From positions 15,277-79,276 of the forward strand of contig DATELY010000127.1 in the NCBI GenBank assembly GCA_035276085.1: a stretch of DNA of 64,000 bases, given 5' to 3'. This stretch comes from DATELY01 sp035276085. GTDB taxonomy: Bacteria > Pseudomonadota > Gammaproteobacteria > Steroidobacterales > Steroidobacteraceae. The notes under the pieces are model-generated. The model was not told the origin of the DNA. It was given only the letters and a program-made list of their open reading frames with translations, and did not search any database. Position 1 is the first letter of the stretch; the number at the start of each line of letters is the position of its first letter. Positions 1 through 8,949 of the stretch are shown here, piece after piece. Both the position numbers and the translations under genes were made by a program.

Positions 1-2
1 CC

Positions 3-2798
3 TTACTTAACTGCAATCCGCGTCCACCCCTGCTCCGTCCGACGCAACTCGTACGTCGGCCAGTACCGTTGATCGAGCTTCAACGTGATCACCTCGACAG
101 CGCCGTTCCACGCGAGTGTGCGCAGGCGCAATGACGCCCGGTCTTCGCGGCCGCTCACCGCTTTGAGGAAGGCATCCAGGTCCGGGGTCGGCACGCCATC
201 GACTTCGACGATGCGGCGTCCGGCCCACAGCTGGTAACGCGTTGCCGGCGAGCCGTAGGAGAAAAACGCCACGAAGACGCCTTCGGGTGCCACGCCGCGC
301 TGCGCAGCGAATGCACGATGAGGGGCCTGCAGCACCGCACCCGCCCAGACGAGGATGCGATCCAGATCGCGGCCGCCGAGCGCCGCAGTCGGCAGATCGA
401 CGGTTTGCTCCTTGCCCTCGCGCAGCACGGTGACTTTGACGTTCTCGCGCTGCACGGCACGCTCCACTTCGCGGAAGCGATTCACCACCTGACCATCGAT
501 CGCGAGCACGACGTCGCCGGAGCGCAGCAGCTTGTCCGCGGCCGAGCCGCCGACCAGCCTGCTGATGCCGAGCACCTGACGCCGGCCCGGACTGTGCGAC
601 TCGATCTTGCGAATCCAGTCTTCATCGAGACCCAGCTGACGCGCGCTTGCGAGAGGGACGGGTACGAACTCGGCTTCCAGCGAATACAGCGGCCGGTTCT
701 CGCGCACGAGACGCAACGTCTCCTGAATGAGATCCGCCGGCACGCCGCGATTCTGCTGCTCCGTATCGCGTCCGCTGTCGAAAGCAAAGCTCGCCCAGCT
801 TGCCAACACCTCGCCGCGCTTGTTCACCAGTACGCCGTCATAGTCGGATGGGCCATTCACGAGACTGACGGTCTCGAGATTCGCGTCGCGGAATTGCAAC
901 GTGCGCGAGGGCGGGAATACGACGGGATCGATCGATGCGACCGTGGCGGAACGCGATTGAATCTTGCCATCGCCGCGCAGACCCACCGCCCACACCTGCG
1001 TGCCAGGCTCGAGTTCCGTGACATTCAGCGCTGCCGAGCGCGCAGGCGTGCTGCCGATCAGCTTGGGGTCGTAACGCAGCACCGCGAAGTTGTGCAACGG
1101 ATGGATGTACTCCACGCGCGCGGGCACTTCGATCGTGCCGGCGAAGGTCAGCCGCACGTCGCCCAGCGGCACGGGCACCGTGTTGCGATCGACGAGGACG
1201 TAGCCACGCTCCGCATCGACGATCAAACCCGTGCCGTAGTAGTTGCGCTCGGTGACACCCGAGACGGAATACGGCATATCGAAGTTGACCAATACCAGCG
1301 AGGGCGCGAGCTTCGTGATGACCGGGTCTGACGACTTCGCGAACGTCGTGCTCGCCGGCGCCGGCACATCGGCTTCGCCATCGGGCGCCCACTCCTTGCA
1401 GGGCCACACGCCGCTGGCATCGTCCCGCTTGCACATGCGCGCAGGAAACCAGCGGCGATCCATGCGGATGACGCGCCACTGCCGCGTGCGCGGATCGTCC
1501 ACGGTGTAGAAGCGCACGCGCGCATGCTCGCCATCTTTCAGCTTCGAGACCTGCTGCTCGAAGTCATCGACCGTGCTCACCTCTACGCCGTTGACGTCGG
1601 TGATCACAGCGCCCCGCGGCACCGCTGCAGAGCCGAAGACATAGCCGGGGCTCGCCACGTAGACACCGCGGACCGGGGCATTCACATGTCGCGCCTGCTG
1701 CCACGACAACGTGTGCACGACTGCCTCGCCGAACTCCAGGAATTTGTCGGGCGTGACTTCGTAGAGATCCTGAACGACGAGCGTCTTCGTCAACGGCTTG
1801 CCGCCGCGCTCGACCGTAAGCTCGATCTTCTGGCCGATGCTGTCATCCAGAACCTGCGCGAGGCCGAGAAAGTCGTGGATGAATTTGCCGTTGATGCGGA
1901 TGAGAATGTCGCCCGGCTCGAGCACCCCTTCGGCGCTGGAGCCGACCTGCGCTTCCGTCACGACCAGCAGGCCGGTCTGATTGGGGAAGTTCTTGCGCAC
2001 ATCGGTTTCGGTCGTGGTCTGCAAGCCCAGCCGCTTCAACTCATCGAACGGTGTGTAGCGGAACACCGTCTGCAACGTGCCGCGCGTCACCGGCTTGCCT
2101 TCCTGGATCATCTTCAACGCGCGGACGACGCGATCGAGCGGCAAGTAGAAGCTGGAGGCGGCGGCGCTGCTGCCGCCGGCATTGAGCGCAACGACGCGGC
2201 CTTCGATGTCCAGCACCGGCGAGCCGGATGAGCCGCCCGACGTGCCCGATGCGGCCTGGTAGTAGAACGTGTTGAAGTCGTTGTACTTGCCCGCGCCGTA
2301 ATCGGGTGCTTCGCGATCCAGACGCGCGAGCGTGCCGCCGAGGATCGAGAGTTGCTCGCCGGCATCGTTGCCGACGACGCGGATCTCACGCCCGACCTGT
2401 GCACCCTGCGGATACAACGGCAGCTGCGCGGGCTTGATGAAGCGCAGCTTCGAGGGGTCGTAACGATAGAAGCCGAAATCGTGTACCGGATCGCGATAGA
2501 CCGGATACAGAGGTACTTCCTCTCGATTCAGGAAGACCGCCTGAGCGGTCACCGGGCCCGGCGTGACGACGTGACGGTTCGTGAGTATGAGCCCGCGTTC
2601 GGCATCGACGACGAAGCCGGTTGCCTGTGCCGTGCTGTTCCACTCCGTGTCGAACGCCCGCGTCATGTCGATCTGAATCGTGACCACCCCCGAGGCGACG
2701 CGCTCGATGGTGCGGCTCCAACGAACGTCTTCGAGATCGGCTGCGAACGCGGACGTGGTGACGAGGAGCAGGACGCAGAGCGCGAAGCGGATTTTCAT
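3..2798 (-). CDS. Two-domain HtrA-like trypsin/PDZ serine protease, second domain degenerate
   Basis: Predicted exported or periplasmic S1C-family serine protease of 931 residues. A signal peptide with an AFA-A cleavage site covers residues 1-20. The first protease domain carries a full triad: His76 (TNRHVV), Asp107 (VHDFGF) and Ser191 (GGSSGSPV). A PDZ domain follows at about 265-345 and a second PDZ-like segment at about 370-440. A second trypsin-like fold starts near 490, but the corresponding positions read VDRNTV and HPLHNF and no GxSG is present, so it looks catalytically dead. PDZ segments follow it. This doubled arrangement with one dead half resembles the Nma111-type HtrA duplication. 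It is the last gene of a minus-strand run after the PfkB kinase, 123 bp away across a palindromic repeat. The substrate is unknown. Confidence 0.88.
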   Translation of the reverse strand: MKIRFALCVLLLVTTSAFAADLEDVRWSRTIERVASGVVTIQIDMTRAFDTEWNSTAQATGFVVDAERGLILTNRHVVTPGPVTAQAVFLNREEVPLYPVYRDPVHDFGFYRYDPSKLRFIKPAQLPLYPQGAQVGREIRVVGNDAGEQLSILGGTLARLDREAPDYGAGKYNDFNTFYYQAASGTSGGSSGSPVLDIEGRVVALNAGGSSAAASSFYLPLDRVVRALKMIQEGKPVTRGTLQTVFRYTPFDELKRLGLQTTTETDVRKNFPNQTGLLVVTEAQVGSSAEGVLEPGDILIRINGKFIHDFLGLAQVLDDSIGQKIELTVERGGKPLTKTLVVQDLYEVTPDKFLEFGEAVVHTLSWQQARHVNAPVRGVYVASPGYVFGSAAVPRGAVITDVNGVEVSTVDDFEQQVSKLKDGEHARVRFYTVDDPRTRQWRVIRMDRRWFPARMCKRDDASGVWPCKEWAPDGEADVPAPASTTFAKSSDPVITKLAPSLVLVNFDMPYSVSGVTERNYYGTGLIVDAERGYVLVDRNTVPVPLGDVRLTFAGTIEVPARVEYIHPLHNFAVLRYDPKLIGSTPARSAALNVTELEPGTQVWAVGLRGDGKIQSRSATVASIDPVVFPPSRTLQFRDANLETVSLVNGPSDYDGVLVNKRGEVLASWASFAFDSGRDTEQQNRGVPADLIQETLRLVRENRPLYSLEAEFVPVPLASARQLGLDEDWIRKIESHSPGRRQVLGISRLVGGSAADKLLRSGDVVLAIDGQVVNRFREVERAVQRENVKVTVLREGKEQTVDLPTAALGGRDLDRILVWAGAVLQAPHRAFAAQRGVAPEGVFVAFFSYGSPATRYQLWAGRRIVEVDGVPTPDLDAFLKAVSGREDRASLRLRTLAWNGAVEVITLKLDQRYWPTYELRRTEQGWTRIAVK

Positions 2799-2832
2799 AG
2801 AACGCGGCGAATTCCTGAGGATGTGGATGACA

Positions 2833-2919
2833 GGCTACGGGCTACGGGTTACGGCCAGAGGGAGGCTTTTTCTGGCCGTGTGCCGTAGCCCGTCGCCTGT
2901 GGGCCGTGGCCCGTAGGCC
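2833..2919. repeat. Intergenic tandem-repeat palindrome, CTACGGG type
   Basis: The left arm repeats GGCTACG/GGTTACG and ends in GGCCAGA. The right arm starts TCTGGCC and runs through CCGTAGCCCG to CCCGTAGGCC, so the whole can fold into a long imperfect hairpin. It lies between the PfkB kinase stop (2 bp away) and the HtrA-like gene. The same type recurs at 35555-35638 and 63835-63900. Confidence 0.8.
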
Positions 2920-2921
2920 CA

Positions 2922-3854
2922 TCAAAACCGATATCCGAATACTTCTTTGAACCGGTCGGCGAACTCGCTGCTCGTAAAACTGTGACTCTGAGGTCCGTGC
3001 GATTCGATCTTGATGGCGCCGATGAGCGAGCCGATCCGCGCCGTGGTCTCCCAATCCATGCCCTTCATCAGGCCGTAGGCGATGCCCGCACGATAGGCAT
3101 CGCCGCAACCCGTCGGATCGTTCACCACCCGCGCCTTCACGACCGGAACCTCGATGCGCTGACCCTGGGCATAGACCGTCGAGCCCTCGCCGCCGCGGGT
3201 CACGATAAGAGCCTGCACTGTGCGCGCAAGTTCCTCGCAGCTGCGCTGCGTGCGTTCACATAACAGCTGACTTTCGTAGTCGTTGACGATGACCCACGTC
3301 GCCGATTCGACGAACTGCAGCAGCTCCTCGCCATTGAACATCGGCAGCCCCTGACCCGGATCGAAGATGAAGGGAATCCCTGCCGCGGCAAATTGCCGGG
3401 CATGCTGGACCATGCCGTCGCGCCCGTCGGGCGAGATGAAGCCCAGCGTGAACCCCGCGTTCGCGGGCACCGCCTGGATGTGCGATTGCCCCATCGCCCC
3501 CGGATGGAATGCCGTGATCTGGTTGTCGTCCAGATCCGTGGTGATGAAGCACTGTGCCGTGAATTCCTGCTCGGCCAGCTTGACGTACGTCTGATCGATG
3601 CCGTGTCGTTGCATCCACTCGCGATAGGCGGCGAAGTCGTGACCGACCACGCCCATCGGTGCGCCTTCGCCGCCCAGCAGCTTCAGGCTGTAGGCAACAT
3701 TGCCCGCGCACCCGCCGAAATTGCGCCGCAGGCTCGGCACGAGGAAGGACACGCTGAGCATGTGGATCTTGTCCGGCAGGATGTGATCCTTGAAGCGGCC
3801 GGGGAACACCATGATGTTGTCGTAGGCGAGGGAACCGCAGATGAGGGCGGGCAT
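2922..3854 (-). CDS. PfkB-family carbohydrate/nucleoside kinase
   Basis: Ribokinase-fold kinase of 310 residues, predicted to phosphorylate a sugar or nucleoside with ATP in the cytoplasm. The N-terminal PfkB signature is seen at GGCAGNVAYSLKLLG. The C-terminal signature DPTGCGDAYRAG contains the catalytic Asp and anion-hole glycines. The N-terminus (ICGSLAYDNI) and overall length resemble the bacterial adenosine-kinase-like branch, but substrate specificity cannot be read from the sequence. It follows dgkA in the minus-strand run, separated by a 100 bp palindromic element. Its stop codon lies 2 bp from another such element. Confidence 0.85.
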   Translation of the reverse strand: MPALICGSLAYDNIMVFPGRFKDHILPDKIHMLSVSFLVPSLRRNFGGCAGNVAYSLKLLGGEGAPMGVVGHDFAAYREWMQRHGIDQTYVKLAEQEFTAQCFITTDLDDNQITAFHPGAMGQSHIQAVPANAGFTLGFISPDGRDGMVQHARQFAAAGIPFIFDPGQGLPMFNGEELLQFVESATWVIVNDYESQLLCERTQRSCEELARTVQALIVTRGGEGSTVYAQGQRIEVPVVKARVVNDPTGCGDAYRAGIAYGLMKGMDWETTARIGSLIGAIKIESHGPQSHSFTSSEFADRFKEVFGYRF

Positions 3855-3913
3855 GGGGGAACCTGTGTGCTAGGGGATGGAGAAAGGTTAGTGCATGCGG
3901 CGGGCGGATGCTT

Positions 3914-4016
3914 GGCTGGCCGGTCAGCTGGTCGGCTGGCTTGCTGGTCGGCTGGCCAGAGGTGCGGTGGTGTGACACAGCGCCTTCTGGCCAGCAAGCC
4001 AGCTGACCGGCCAGCC
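3914..4016. repeat. Intergenic tandem-repeat palindrome, GCTGGCCAG type
   Basis: The left arm starts GGCTGGCCGGTCAGCTGG and repeats GGCTGG/GCTGGTCG units up to GGCCAGA. The right arm starts TTCTGGCCAGCAAGCC and ends GGCCAGCC, the reverse complement. It separates dgkA from the PfkB kinase. Relatives lie at 7277-7353, 49596-49676 and inside leuS at 62835-62874. Confidence 0.82.
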
Positions 4017-4024
4017 GATCCCCC

Positions 4025-4402
4025 TCACCCAAACAGCACGAACCCCCACACGACGAGAAAGTTCGTCAGCGAGAAGAACACCGCCATCGAGCCGACATCC
4101 TTGGCGAGACCCGACAGCTCGTGCCGCTCGAGGCCGATGCGATCGACCACGGTTTCGATGCCGGTATTGAGCAGCTCGACGATGAGGACGAGCAGCACGG
4201 TGCTCACGAGCAAGGCGCGTTCGATGCCGGTCTTGCCGAGGTAAATGCCGAGCGGGATCAGAATGATCGCAAGACCCACTTCCTGGCGGAAAGCTTCCTC
4301 GGCCTTGAAGGCGCCGATGAAGCCCTTCGCCGAATTGACAAACGACAGCCCGATCCGCGTCAGTCCGGCGAGTTTCGGTCGATGCACTACGCGGGCTTCC
4401 AT
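4025..4402 (-). CDS. dgkA: Diacylglycerol kinase DgkA
   Basis: Small integral inner-membrane enzyme that phosphorylates diacylglycerol to phosphatidic acid and recycles lipid from membrane-derived glycan synthesis. With the ATG at 4400-4402 the product has 125 residues, close to the 122 of E. coli DgkA, and overlaps the end of gcvPB by 16 bp. The open frame extends further upstream, but that part lies within gcvPB and is unlike the family. Family features are the N-terminal amphipathic segment (NSAKGFIGAFKAEEAFRQE), three hydrophobic helices, and the catalytic motif ELLNTGIETVVDR in the second helix region. It is probably translationally coupled to gcvPB. Confidence 0.93.
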   Translation of the reverse strand: MEARVVHRPKLAGLTRIGLSFVNSAKGFIGAFKAEEAFRQEVGLAIILIPLGIYLGKTGIERALLVSTVLLVLIVELLNTGIETVVDRIGLERHELSGLAKDVGSMAVFFSLTNFLVVWGFVLFG

Positions 4403-5838
4403 GTGAGGTCTAGTTGTTTTGCGGCGCGCACGTCGTCCAGCCGCCGGACCGGCATCGTATACGGCGCTCCCTTCACTTTCGCCGGCTCGCTTTCGGCTTC
4501 GCGCAGAATCGCAACCATCGCATCGACGAAGGCATCCAGGTCCTGTTTGCTCTCGGTTTCCGTCGGCTCGATCAACAGGCACTCGGGGACGAGCAAGGGG
4601 AAATACGTCGTCGGCGCATGGAAGCCGAAGTCCAGCAGGCGCTTCGCGAAATCCATCGCATTGACGTTGAGCTCCTTGGCCTGGCGCTTCACGGTGATGA
4701 TGAACTCATGACTCGCGCGCCGATCGGGATAGGCGGCATCGAAACCCGCTTTGCGCAAACACGCGGAGAGGTAGTTCGCGTTCAGGGCCGCGAACTCACC
4801 TACGCGATGCATGCCCTCTCGACCCAGCATGCGCATGTAGACGTAGGCCCGCAGGAGCACACCCGCATTGCCCATGAAATTCGACAGGCGTCCGATCGAC
4901 TGCGGCACGTCCTTCTCTTCCAACCAGCGATAGCGATCGCCGTCCTTGCCGACCAGCGGGATCGGCATGAAGGGCAACAGGCGTTGATTCACGCCGACGG
5001 CACCGGAACCCGGACCACCACCGCCATGGGGCGTGGAGAACGTCTTGTGCAGGTTCATGTGGATGACGTCGAAACCCATGTCGCCCGGGCGCACCTTGCC
5101 CAGAATGGCATTGAGATTCGCGCCGTCGTAGTACAGCAAGCCGCCGGCTTCGTGGACGATGCGTGCGACTTCCTGGATTCGACGCTCGAACACGCCGAGC
5201 GTGGAAGGATTGGTGAGCATGATACCGGCGGTCTTCGGCCCGACGGCGCGCTTCAATGCCTCGACGTCGATATCGCCATTCGACAGCGACGGAATCTCGA
5301 CCACCGTGCATCCGCACATCGTGGCCGTTGCGGGATTCGTCCCGTGCGCGGCGTCGGGCACGATGATTTCCGTGCGGGCATGGTCGCCACGCGCGGTGTG
5401 ATACGCGCGAATCATGGCCACGCCGGCGAACTCACCTTGCGCACCGGCCATCGGCGTGAGCGACACGCCCTTCATGCCCGTCACTTCCTTGAGCATTTCC
5501 TGCAACTCGTACAGGCAGCTCATGAAGCCTTGCCCCGCTGCAGCCGGTGCCAGCGGATGACGCGTGAGGAACTCCGGCATCATCGCGAACTGATTGCACG
5601 CCCGCGGGTTGTACTTCATCGTGCACGAGCCGAGCGGATAGAAGTGCGTGTCGATGGAGAAGTTGAGCTGCGACAGACGCGTGAAGTGACGCACGGCCTG
5701 CAACTCCGATACCTCGGGCAGCCGCGGCGGCTGCTTCCGACGCAACGAGTCGGGCACGCTGACCTTGGCGTTCGCGGGGAATTGCACGCTGGCACGGCGG
5801 CCGGGTTGCGACTGATCGAAAATGAGCGGTTCGCGCAT
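4387..5838 (-). CDS. gcvPB: Glycine dehydrogenase (decarboxylating) subunit 2
   Basis: C-terminal half of the P protein of the glycine cleavage system, here a separate 483-residue polypeptide. With subunit 1 it decarboxylates glycine using pyridoxal phosphate and transfers the aminomethyl group to lipoyl-GcvH. The PLP lysine is Lys265 in MNLHKTFSTPHGG, followed by the glycine-rich GGGGPGSG. The N-terminus MREPLIFDQSQPGRR is typical of GcvPB. The gene follows gcvPA by about 40 bp, and its 3' end overlaps dgkA. The two-gene form of P protein is common in many bacteria but absent from E. coli, which has one fused gene. Confidence 0.97.
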   Translation of the reverse strand: MREPLIFDQSQPGRRASVQFPANAKVSVPDSLRRKQPPRLPEVSELQAVRHFTRLSQLNFSIDTHFYPLGSCTMKYNPRACNQFAMMPEFLTRHPLAPAAAGQGFMSCLYELQEMLKEVTGMKGVSLTPMAGAQGEFAGVAMIRAYHTARGDHARTEIIVPDAAHGTNPATATMCGCTVVEIPSLSNGDIDVEALKRAVGPKTAGIMLTNPSTLGVFERRIQEVARIVHEAGGLLYYDGANLNAILGKVRPGDMGFDVIHMNLHKTFSTPHGGGGPGSGAVGVNQRLLPFMPIPLVGKDGDRYRWLEEKDVPQSIGRLSNFMGNAGVLLRAYVYMRMLGREGMHRVGEFAALNANYLSACLRKAGFDAAYPDRRASHEFIITVKRQAKELNVNAMDFAKRLLDFGFHAPTTYFPLLVPECLLIEPTETESKQDLDAFVDAMVAILREAESEPAKVKGAPYTMPVRRLDDVRAAKQLDLTWKPA

Positions 5839-5879
5839 GGGCGTGGGTGGGGCAGGCTCAGGGTGAGAAGGGCGCTGGG

Positions 5880-7238
5880 CTATTTCAAAATCGATTCCAG
5901 CATTCCGGCATAGCGCTGAATGTCTTGCGACGTGCGGGTCTCCGTGGCGCAGACCAACAAGGCGTTGCCGAGGGATGGGTAGAGACCCGAAATGTCGTAG
6001 CCGCCCGCAATGCCTTCGCGTGCGAGCGCATCCAGCACGTCGCTCACGGTGCGCGGCAATGTCACCACGGCTTCGTGAAAGCGCGGCCCCACGAATGCGA
6101 GCTCGACGCCATCGATGCGCGTCAACGCGGCGACGAGCTCATCGGTGCGCGCCTGACACGTTGCGGCGACAGCCTCCAGTCCTTGCGGACCCAGTATCGA
6201 GGTGTAGATCGTTGCCGCCGTGACCAGCAGGCTTTGATTCGTGCAGATGTTCGAGGTGGCCTTGCTGCGCCGGATGTGCTGCTCGCGCGCTTGCAGCGTG
6301 AGCGTGAATCCAGGCTTGCCATCGAGATCGACCGTGCGACCGATGATGCGGCCGGGCATCTGCCGCACGTACTCCAGGCGGGTCGTCATGAAACCGAAGT
6401 AAGGACCGCCAGAGGACACGGGCACACCGAGTGGCTGGCCCTCGCCGACCACGATGTCGGCTCCCTTTGCGCCCCATTCTCCCGGCGGTTTCAAAATCGC
6501 CAGCGACGTCGGATTGACCACCGCAATCAGCATCGCGCCATTGGCATGCGCCCAATCGGTGATCGCATCCACGTCTTCCAACCGACCGAAGAAGTTGGGC
6601 TGCTGCAGCACCACGGCAGTGATGTCCTGCCCTTTGAAGGCATCCAGCGCGGCCAGACCCTGCGTGCCGCTGCCCTGCTCGAATGGCGTCACCTCATACG
6701 AGAGGTTCTGACCTTTCGTGATCGCCTGCGACACGCTCAAGTAGTTCGGATTCACGGTGGCTGGCACGAGCATGCGCGCTGTCTTCGACTTGCGATGCGC
6801 GCGAACGGCCATGAGGCACGCTTCGGCCAATGCCGAGGCACCGTCATACAGCGAGGCGTTGGAGACTTCCATGCCGGTCAGGCTCGCCATCATCGACTGG
6901 TATTCGTACAGCAGCTGCAACGTACCCTGGCTCGCCTCTGCCTGGTACGGCGTGTAAGCGCTGTAGAACTCACCGCGCGTCGCGATCGCCCACACCGCGG
7001 CCGGAATGTGATGCTCATACGCGCCTGCACCGATGAAGTTGAGCGGCAGGCCATCCAACGAGGCGCGCTCGCGCATCAGGCGCCCGACTTCCATCTCGGT
7101 CATTCCCACCGGGATGCCGCTGAGCGATTGAATGCGTAACGAAGCCGGGATTTCATCGAACAACGCGTCGATGGAGGGAACGCCGATCGTCGCGAGCATG
7201 GCGCTGATGTCGGCGGGAGTGTGGGGGATGAAGGGCAT
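5880..7238 (-). CDS. gcvPA: Glycine dehydrogenase (decarboxylating) subunit 1
   Basis: N-terminal half of the glycine decarboxylase P protein, 452 residues. It pairs with the gcvPB product to form the active enzyme, contributing the dimer interface and part of the substrate pocket. The start MPFIPHTPADISAML and the internal GAGAYEHHIPAAVW and TPYQAEASQGTLQ are characteristic of GcvPA. It lies between gcvH and gcvPB on the minus strand. The gap to gcvH (about 120 bp) is largely filled by a palindromic repeat element. Expression is expected to follow the glycine riboswitch upstream of gcvT. Confidence 0.97.
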   Translation of the reverse strand: MPFIPHTPADISAMLATIGVPSIDALFDEIPASLRIQSLSGIPVGMTEMEVGRLMRERASLDGLPLNFIGAGAYEHHIPAAVWAIATRGEFYSAYTPYQAEASQGTLQLLYEYQSMMASLTGMEVSNASLYDGASALAEACLMAVRAHRKSKTARMLVPATVNPNYLSVSQAITKGQNLSYEVTPFEQGSGTQGLAALDAFKGQDITAVVLQQPNFFGRLEDVDAITDWAHANGAMLIAVVNPTSLAILKPPGEWGAKGADIVVGEGQPLGVPVSSGGPYFGFMTTRLEYVRQMPGRIIGRTVDLDGKPGFTLTLQAREQHIRRSKATSNICTNQSLLVTAATIYTSILGPQGLEAVAATCQARTDELVAALTRIDGVELAFVGPRFHEAVVTLPRTVSDVLDALAREGIAGGYDISGLYPSLGNALLVCATETRTSQDIQRYAGMLESILK

Positions 7239-7276
7239 GGCTGCGAGTTAACGTGAGATTTGATGTACGGCTAGTG

Positions 7277-7353
7277 GGTCGGCTGGTCGGCTGGTCTGCT
7301 GGCCAGAAACGGTATGCATCCCTCTGGCCAGCAGACCAGCTAGCCAGCCGACC
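7277..7353. repeat. Intergenic tandem-repeat palindrome, GCTGGCCAG type
   Basis: The left arm starts GGTCGGCTGGTCGGCTGG and ends TGCTGGCCAGA. The right arm starts TCTGGCCAGCAGACCAGC and ends AGCCGACC. The stem is close to perfect over about 30 bp, with a loop of roughly 15 nt. It sits inside the gcv operon, between gcvH and gcvPA, 4 bp from the gcvH stop codon. Confidence 0.85.
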
Positions 7354-7357
7354 TGTT

Positions 7358-7750
7358 TCACGCTTCCTCCGCCACCACCCGCCCATACGCCGCCGCGTCC
7401 AGCAGCTCTGACAGCTCCGCGGTGTTGCTCGGCTTCACCTTGAATAACCAGCCCTGGTTGTACGGCTCCTGATTGATGAGCTCGGGGGAGGATGACAGGG
7501 CGCTGTTCGCCGCCACGACTTCGCCGCTCACCGGGCTGTACACATCGGATGCCGCTTTGACGGATTCGACGACCGCGGCGGCCGCGCCCTTACTGACCTT
7601 GGCGGCGACCTGTGGGACTTCGACGAAGACGAGATCGCCCAAGGCGTGCTGCGCGTGATCGGAGATGCCGACCGTGACGGTGCCGTCGGCTTCGAGTCGG
7701 GCCCATTCGTGCGATTCGAGGTATTTGAGGTCGACAGGAATATTGCTCAT
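7358..7750 (-). CDS. gcvH: Glycine cleavage system H protein
   Basis: Lipoyl carrier protein of 130 residues that shuttles the aminomethyl intermediate between the P, T and L proteins. The lipoylation site is Lys65 in VVESVKAASDVYSPVSGEV, the standard GcvH context. The N-terminus (LKYLESHEWARLE) and C-terminal NQEPYNQGWLFKVKPSN are also typical. It follows gcvT by 36 bp in the riboswitch-controlled operon and is separated from gcvPA by a palindromic repeat. Length is normal for the family. Confidence 0.98.
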   Translation of the reverse strand: MSNIPVDLKYLESHEWARLEADGTVTVGISDHAQHALGDLVFVEVPQVAAKVSKGAAAAVVESVKAASDVYSPVSGEVVAANSALSSSPELINQEPYNQGWLFKVKPSNTAELSELLDAAAYGRVVAEEA

Positions 7751-7786
7751 GGAGGAAACCCTTGGCGGTGAATCAGAGCGAAGTCA

Positions 7787-8872
7787 TCACAATGCGATAC
7801 AGGCTTTGCCGTTGCGCACGAAGGGATAGCGCACGACGCTCGCAGTCAGGCGCTTGCCCCGGACATCGACTTGCACCTGCGGATCGGCCGACGCGGCGGG
7901 GATGCGCGCCAGCGCGATGGAGCGTTCCAGCGTGGGTGAATACGTGCCGCTCGTGATCTCACCCTCGCCTGCGGTCGTCAGCACCTTTTGATGGCTGCGC
8001 AGCACTCCGGGATCTTCGAGCAGAAGTCCCACGAGCTTGCGCTTGACCCCGGCTTCTTGTTGCGCGCGCAGCGCATCGCGGCCAATGAAATCGCGCTCGC
8101 TGTCGAGCACCACGGTCCATTCCAGGCCGGACTCGAATGGCGTGACCGATTCGTCCATGTCGTTGCCATAGAGATTCATGCCGGCTTCGAGTCGCAGCGT
8201 GTCGCGCGCACCGAGCCCGCATTGCGCAATGCCGGCGTCACGCAGCTTCTGCCACCACTCGGCCGCCTGCTCCGCAGGCAACACGATCTCCCAGCCCTGT
8301 TCGCCGGTGTAGCCGGTCGAGGCAATGAAATACGGATCCGCAGACAACGAATTGAACGGCTTCAACGCCAAGACGGCCTGCGCTGTCTCGCCGAGCAACG
8401 GCGCGATCTTCTGACCAGCCTTGGGACCTTGCACGGCAATCATGGCGAGATCGTTACGCGGCTGCGCATCGACACCGTAGTGGCGCGCGTGCTGCTTGAT
8501 CCACGCGATGTCCTTGTCGCGCGTGCCGGCATTCACGACCATGCGGAAGCGAGCATCGTCGCGGTAGTAGACGATCAGGTCATCGATCACGCCGCCGCGA
8601 TCGTTGAGCATGCAGCTGTACAGCGCCTTGCCGGGCTGCTTGAGCTTCGCAACGTCGTTGGCGAGCAAATAACGCAGGAAATCGCGGACGCGCGGCCCGG
8701 CCAGGTCGATGACGCACATGTGCGAGACATCGAACATGCCCGCGTCGCGCCGCACCGCGTGGTGCTCTTCGATCTGCGAGCCGTAATTCACCGGCATGTC
8801 CCAACCGCCGAAATCGACGATGCGGGCACCGGCGGCGACGTGTGTGTCGTAAAGAGGCGTTCGTAAACCCAT
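7787..8872 (-). CDS. gcvT: Glycine cleavage system aminomethyltransferase T
   Basis: Tetrahydrofolate-dependent aminomethyltransferase of 361 residues. It releases ammonia and makes 5,10-methylene-THF from aminomethyl-GcvH. The chosen ATG at 8870-8872 begins MGLRTPLYDTHVAAG, the normal GcvT N-terminus. The open frame runs 19 codons further, but those residues fall in the riboswitch expression-platform region and look non-coding. The signatures DFGGWDMPVNYG, GYTGEQGWEI and the C-terminal VRYPFVRNGKACIAL fit the family. It is the first gene of the operon and lies directly behind the glycine riboswitch. Confidence 0.96.
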   Translation of the reverse strand: MGLRTPLYDTHVAAGARIVDFGGWDMPVNYGSQIEEHHAVRRDAGMFDVSHMCVIDLAGPRVRDFLRYLLANDVAKLKQPGKALYSCMLNDRGGVIDDLIVYYRDDARFRMVVNAGTRDKDIAWIKQHARHYGVDAQPRNDLAMIAVQGPKAGQKIAPLLGETAQAVLALKPFNSLSADPYFIASTGYTGEQGWEIVLPAEQAAEWWQKLRDAGIAQCGLGARDTLRLEAGMNLYGNDMDESVTPFESGLEWTVVLDSERDFIGRDALRAQQEAGVKRKLVGLLLEDPGVLRSHQKVLTTAGEGEITSGTYSPTLERSIALARIPAASADPQVQVDVRGKRLTASVVRYPFVRNGKACIAL

Positions 8873-8920
8873 CGCCGTCGAAGCTCCGTCGCTCTGGAAT
8901 GAAAGCAAAAGACATGAAAG

Positions 8921-8947
8921 CGATAGCACACGATTCGCGTGCTATCG
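8921..8947 (-). promoter_or_regulatory. Expression-platform hairpin between glycine riboswitch and gcvT
   Basis: A perfect 9 bp stem (CGATAGCAC/GTGCTATCG) with a 9 nt loop immediately follows the second aptamer and precedes gcvT. It is followed on the transcript by a mixed U-rich stretch (TTTCATGTCTTTTGCTTTC), not a clean U tract. It may be an intrinsic terminator or an anti-RBS element of the switch. Confidence 0.6.
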
Positions 8948-8949
8948 CC

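Noticed and set aside
5847..7139. 430-codon plus-strand open frame opposite gcvPA
   Set aside because: It mirrors gcvPA in the complementary frame, shows no domain, and the real gene is unambiguous.
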